NCBI RefSeq assembly: GCF_021261325.1 | Contig: NZ_JAJSBI010000006.1 | Location: 62,001 to 126,000, forward strand | Length of the DNA stretch: 64,000 bases | Direction of reading: 5' to 3' | From: Streptomyces guryensis | Lineage (GTDB): Bacteria; Actinomycetota; Actinomycetes; Streptomycetales; Streptomycetaceae | In this document: positions 61,215 to 64,000 of the stretch, one piece after another | How positions within the stretch are numbered: position 1 is the stretch's first letter | Layout of the letters: each line of letters opens with the position of its first letter | Notes under the pieces: model-generated | What the model saw: the letters and a program-made list of their open reading frames with translations, nothing else | Told to the model about the DNA's origin: nothing | Database searches by the model: none | Made by a program: the position numbers and the translations under genes

Positions 61215-61943
61215 ATGCACGAGCCGGACCAGGAACCCAGCGCCGGTGGCGAGCCGCCCGACGGGCGCTTCGAGCCGACGGCGGACATGGAAGTGATGAC
61301 AGGGCCGGGCGGCCCGGAGCGCGAGCCGGCACGGTGGCGGCGCCGGTCCCGCCGGGCGCGTGCCGTGGCCGCGGCGGCCACGGTCGCCGTACTGGCCATC
61401 GGCGGCACGGTCGCCTACGCCGCCACCTCGGGCGGCTCCGGCCAGGGCGCCATGCCCTCGGCGTCCGGATCCGCATCGCCGTCGCCCCGCGGCCCCGGCG
61501 GCCGGCACGGTGTGGGCCCGTGGTTCGGTTTCGGGTTCGGCAGCCTGGGTGTGCACGGCGAGACCACGGTCAAGGACCAGGACACGGGCAAGTGGGTCGT
61601 ACGGATCTGGCAGCGCGGCACCGTCGAGAAGGTCGACGGCGACCAGGTCACGGTCAAGAGCGACGACGGCGCCCGGTGGGCATGGACCGTGAACTCCGAC
61701 ACCACCGTCTTCCGGGACGGTACGAAGGGTTCGGGCGCCGGCGACCTCAAGAAGGGTGAGACGGCCCTCCTCGCCGGCACCCGCTCCGACAACGGCACCC
61801 GGACCGCGACCCGCGCGGTCTCCGGCACCTTCGACCACAACGGGCCCGGCGACCGGCACGGCAGGTTCCCGGGCAAGGGCAACAGGGACTGGCGCCACCA
61901 CGCGCCGTCGCCGAGCCCGTCGGGCAGCGGCGCGACGACCTGA
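61215..61943 (+). CDS. Membrane-anchored protein with DUF5666-like domain
   Basis: 242 residues. A cytoplasmic N-terminus of about 45 residues leads to one TM (about 52-72, AVAAAATVAVLAIGGTVAYA). A Ser/Pro linker follows, then a small beta domain (about 130-200): RGTVEKVDGDQVTVKSDDGA and TTVFRDGTKGSGAGDLKKGE, like DUF5666. The tail is Gly/Arg/His rich. The function is unknown. ATG 61215 has GGGAG upstream; GTG 61212 is the alternative. Confidence 0.65.
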   Translation: MHEPDQEPSAGGEPPDGRFEPTADMEVMTGPGGPEREPARWRRRSRRARAVAAAATVAVLAIGGTVAYAATSGGSGQGAMPSASGSASPSPRGPGGRHGVGPWFGFGFGSLGVHGETTVKDQDTGKWVVRIWQRGTVEKVDGDQVTVKSDDGARWAWTVNSDTTVFRDGTKGSGAGDLKKGETALLAGTRSDNGTRTATRAVSGTFDHNGPGDRHGRFPGKGNRDWRHHAPSPSPSGSGATT

Positions 61944-61965
61944 CGCATCGGTAACCTGCGTCATC

Positions 61966-62403
61966 ATGATGCGTTCTTGGAACTTGTCGCTTGTGCTGGT
62001 GCTCTGCGGCTCAGCCGCTGCGACTGTGCCGCTCCTCAGTGGCAGCCCGGTCGTCGCAGTAGCCCTCCTGCTGGTGTTCGTGGTGCTCGCAGGCGTGCAC
62101 TCGCCGCTGGTCTTCCCCAAGTCGATCGATGCGCTGGAGGCGGAACGGCGCAGCGCGATCGACGGCCGACCGGTCGTCTTCTGGCGCTCGGGCTGCGCGT
62201 ACTGTCTGCGCCTGCGTATCCGACTGGGCCGCAGCGCCCGTGAGTTGTACTGGGTCGACATCTGGCGTGACCCGGCGGGTGCGGCGAGGGTGAGGGCGGC
62301 CAACGACGGCAACGAGACCGTACCGACCGTCGTGGTGGCAGGTAGGCCGCATGTCAACCCCGATCCGGAGTGGGTGCGTGAACAGCTCTCGCCCTCCGCG
62401 TGA
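61966..62403 (+). CDS. Membrane-bound glutaredoxin-like protein (mycoredoxin type)
   Basis: 145 residues. Two TM helices (about 8-24 and 28-45, LLLVFVVLAGVHSPLVF) precede a cytoplasmic glutaredoxin domain. The redox motif is SGCAYCLRLRIRLGRSAREL (C-x2-C, CAYC), followed by WVDIWRDPAGAARVRAANDG and NETVPTVVVAGRP (the cis-Pro TVP). Actinomycetes use mycothiol, and mycoredoxins of this type reduce mixed disulfides. Two adjacent ATG codons (61966, 61969) are possible starts; no strong ribosome site. Confidence 0.85.
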   Translation: MMRSWNLSLVLVLCGSAAATVPLLSGSPVVAVALLLVFVVLAGVHSPLVFPKSIDALEAERRSAIDGRPVVFWRSGCAYCLRLRIRLGRSARELYWVDIWRDPAGAARVRAANDGNETVPTVVVAGRPHVNPDPEWVREQLSPSA

Positions 62404-62435
62404 TCGGGAGCGGTCTCCGGCCGACGAAGGCGAGT

Positions 62436-63245
62436 TCAAGGACGGACTCCGATCACGACATTGGCGTACAGCTCCTCGGAGGCCGTCAGACGTACCGTCA
62501 GTCCGCTTTTGGTGAAGGCTTCGACGGCCGCGTCGGTCTGCCGTTCGCTCGTCTCGACGAGGAGGCAGCCGCCAGGGGCGAGCCAGCGGGGCGCTTCGGC
62601 GGCGACGCGGCGCAGGACGTCGAGTCCGTCCGCGCCGCCGTCGAGCGCGACCAGCGGTTCGTGGTCGCGGGCCTCCGTGGGCAGCAGGCCGACCTCGCCG
62701 GTGGGGACGTAGGGCACATTGGCTGCGAGGATGTCGACACGGCCGCGCAGATGGCCCGGCAGCGCCGCGAACAGGTCGCCCTCGTGGACCCGGCCGCCGA
62801 CGGCGCCGACATTGCGACGGGCGCACCGCACGGCAGCGGGATCGATGTCGGCGGCGTGCAACTGGACGTGGCCGAGGGCGGTGGCCAGGGCCACGCCGAC
62901 GGCACCCGAACCGCAGCACAGGTCGACCACGACGGACGCGTCCGGGACCTGGGCGAGAGCCTGTTCGACGAGGAACTCGGTGCGGCGGCGGGGCACGAAC
63001 ACGCCGGGTTCCACCGCGATGCGCAGACCGCGGAACTCGGCCCAGCCGACGACGAGTTCGAGGGGCAGGCCGGTGACCCGGCGGTCGACCATGGCGGCCA
63101 GTTCCTCCGGCGTACGGGCCGCGGCCAGGATCAACTCCGCCTCGTCCTCGGCGAAGACACAGCCGGCGGCACGCAGCACGGCGACGACGGACTCACGCGT
63201 GGAGGGCGATGGCAGGGAGGAAGGCGAAGGAGACAAGGGAGGCAT
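62436..63245 (-). CDS. Putative protein N5-glutamine methyltransferase (HemK/PrmC family)
   Basis: 269 residues. The N-terminal helical part (about 15-75) is followed by a Rossmann methyltransferase fold. The SAM motif is VVDLCCGSGAVGVALATALG, then LHAADIDPAAVRCARRNVGA. The substrate motif is ILAANVPYVPTGEVGLLPTE, where N-P-P-Y is replaced by N-V-P-Y, typical of a Streptomyces paralogue separate from PrmC. The family methylates glutamine in release factors; the target of this paralogue is unproven. The start at 63245 is before a Ser/Pro-rich leader that may be disordered. Confidence 0.88.
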   Translation of the reverse strand: MPPLSPSPSSLPSPSTRESVVAVLRAAGCVFAEDEAELILAAARTPEELAAMVDRRVTGLPLELVVGWAEFRGLRIAVEPGVFVPRRRTEFLVEQALAQVPDASVVVDLCCGSGAVGVALATALGHVQLHAADIDPAAVRCARRNVGAVGGRVHEGDLFAALPGHLRGRVDILAANVPYVPTGEVGLLPTEARDHEPLVALDGGADGLDVLRRVAAEAPRWLAPGGCLLVETSERQTDAAVEAFTKSGLTVRLTASEELYANVVIGVRP

Positions 63246-63421
63246 GAAAGCCGAGAGCCTTTCGGTAAGTCGAAGGGCGCTCTCGCGGTCACCTACTGCC
63301 GGCGACCCGCGTCGACTCGAGGCGTGAGCACCCGACCTGACACAGCGGTAATGGGTCTCACCTCCTCGGTCTTCGGTGGCCGGGAGATTCCACGGCCGGA
63401 CGCCCACATTACCGCAAGGCG

Positions 63422-64000
63422 TCAGACGCCGACCGTCTCCTCGGCCTCTTCCTCCGCTTCCTCCTCGGCTGCCGCCTCGGACTTCTGCGCCTCGGCCACA
63501 TGGACGGGTGCGGTGGCGCTCACGGGCGCCTCGGCCCTGCCCCGCGCCCGCTCGTACGCGGCGGCGATCGCCGTGACGGCGAGGCCCAGCAGCAGCCACG
63601 CGGCCAGCGTCCATACGTTGCGGGAGAGGCCGTCGCTGTGGAAGTACAGGAGGCTGCGGGCGCCCTCGACGAATCCGGCGCCGTTCCAGAAGGCGTGCAG
63701 CGTACCGAAGAAGCCGTTCTGCAGGTCGGGGCGGAACAGACCGCCGGAGCTGGTGAAGTTGAGCATGACGAACAGCACCATCATGGCGAGGGTGGTCCAG
63801 CGCTTGAGGAAGGTGTGCAGGCCGACGCCGACGAAGAGGATGCCCGCGGAGTAGAGCCAGGCCATCCCCCACAGGCTCGCGAGGTCGTGGTGGGCGAGGT
63901 GGAAGACGGGCCCGGCGAGCAGCGCGCCGATGCCGCTGACGACGGCGGAGACGCCGAGTGCCAGCAGGGCACGCAGCCGCATGGGCAGACCGGCACCGGC
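63422..64000 (-). CDS. Multi-TM membrane protein, C-terminal part (YhgE/Pip-like), 5' end outside window
   Basis: The reading frame is open to the window end, so the N-terminus is missing. At least four TM helices are seen: ALLALGVSAVVSGIGALLAG, GMAWLYSAGILFVGVGLHTF, RWTTLAMMVLFVMLNFTSSG, and WTLAAWLLLGLAVTAIAAAY. They are followed by an acidic Ala/Glu tail (EAAAEEEAEEEAEETVGV). This pattern, with FTSSGGLFRPDLQNGFFGTL, is that of YhgE/Pip or ABC-2-like export proteins of Streptomyces. The substrate is unknown. An internal ATG at 63982 is not a likely start. Confidence 0.65.
   Translation of the reverse strand, partial: AGAGLPMRLRALLALGVSAVVSGIGALLAGPVFHLAHHDLASLWGMAWLYSAGILFVGVGLHTFLKRWTTLAMMVLFVMLNFTSSGGLFRPDLQNGFFGTLHAFWNGAGFVEGARSLLYFHSDGLSRNVWTLAAWLLLGLAVTAIAAAYERARGRAEAPVSATAPVHVAEAQKSEAAAEEEAEEEAEETVGV

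Overview
The window is chromosomal DNA of a high-GC actinomycete, almost certainly a Streptomyces. The reasons are strong G/C third-position bias, GTG starts, GTGA/ATGA gene overlaps, a LAL-type (large ATP-binding LuxR) regulator, PPOX and SHOCT families, a single-cluster ferredoxin, and a repeat at 57315-57365 of a kind common between Streptomyces genes. No rRNA, tRNA or CRISPR array was seen.

Region 1 (1-16 kb) reads as a low-oxygen / nitrosative-stress and redox block: universal stress protein, flavohemoglobin, HPF-like protein, OsmC, an OmpR/HK pair, an ApbE / NuoF-like / ferredoxin string, hemerythrin plus NarK, two PPOX proteins and a split cytochrome b6-like operon. Inverted repeats of the form GGGrCC-n1-3-GGyCCC lie upstream of several of these genes, and of a nitroreductase and an Rv1733c-like protein at 33-35 kb. 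They resemble the operator class of DevR/DosR/OsdR dormancy regulators, but no such regulator is in the window. This block also holds the most broken genes: arcC remnant, FAD monooxygenase, OsmC, and an apbE/nuoF-like junction with indels in C runs.

Region 2 (16.6-33.3 kb) starts with an F420/NADP reductase-like gene and a TetR regulator sharing a two-site operator. A 900-residue LAL regulator follows, then a run of small transcription units: SHOCT proteins, DUF6325, a radical-SAM sulfatase maturase, a multi-TM protein, HdeD, a DUF7144-type protein, a CSPTR sulfatase with a cation/proton antiporter, DUF2252, and a diacylglycerol-kinase-like protein. Almost every unit has its own copy of one 17-bp palindrome, TCACCC-N5-GGGTGA (three exact copies, four with one mismatch). 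This looks like an undescribed regulon and is the main finding.

Region 3 (35-51 kb) mixes intact genes with debris. Intact genes are an SDR, a SnoaL-tailed ECF sigma factor, an S9 peptidase, an MMPL transporter with a NarL-type two-component pair, and a GntR regulator divergent from dhaKLM. The debris is an IS5/IS110 chimera, a partial copy of the dhaK start region, and TetR, SDR and ricin-like fragments.

Region 4 (50.5-64 kb) is more ordinary: a GH75 chitosanase, an FN3 lipoprotein, secreted proteins, a fadH-padR operon facing an M20 peptidase across a perfect 22-bp palindrome, a PAS-GAF-SpoIIE phosphatase, a membrane glutaredoxin-like protein, a HemK-type methyltransferase, and a membrane protein cut by the window end.
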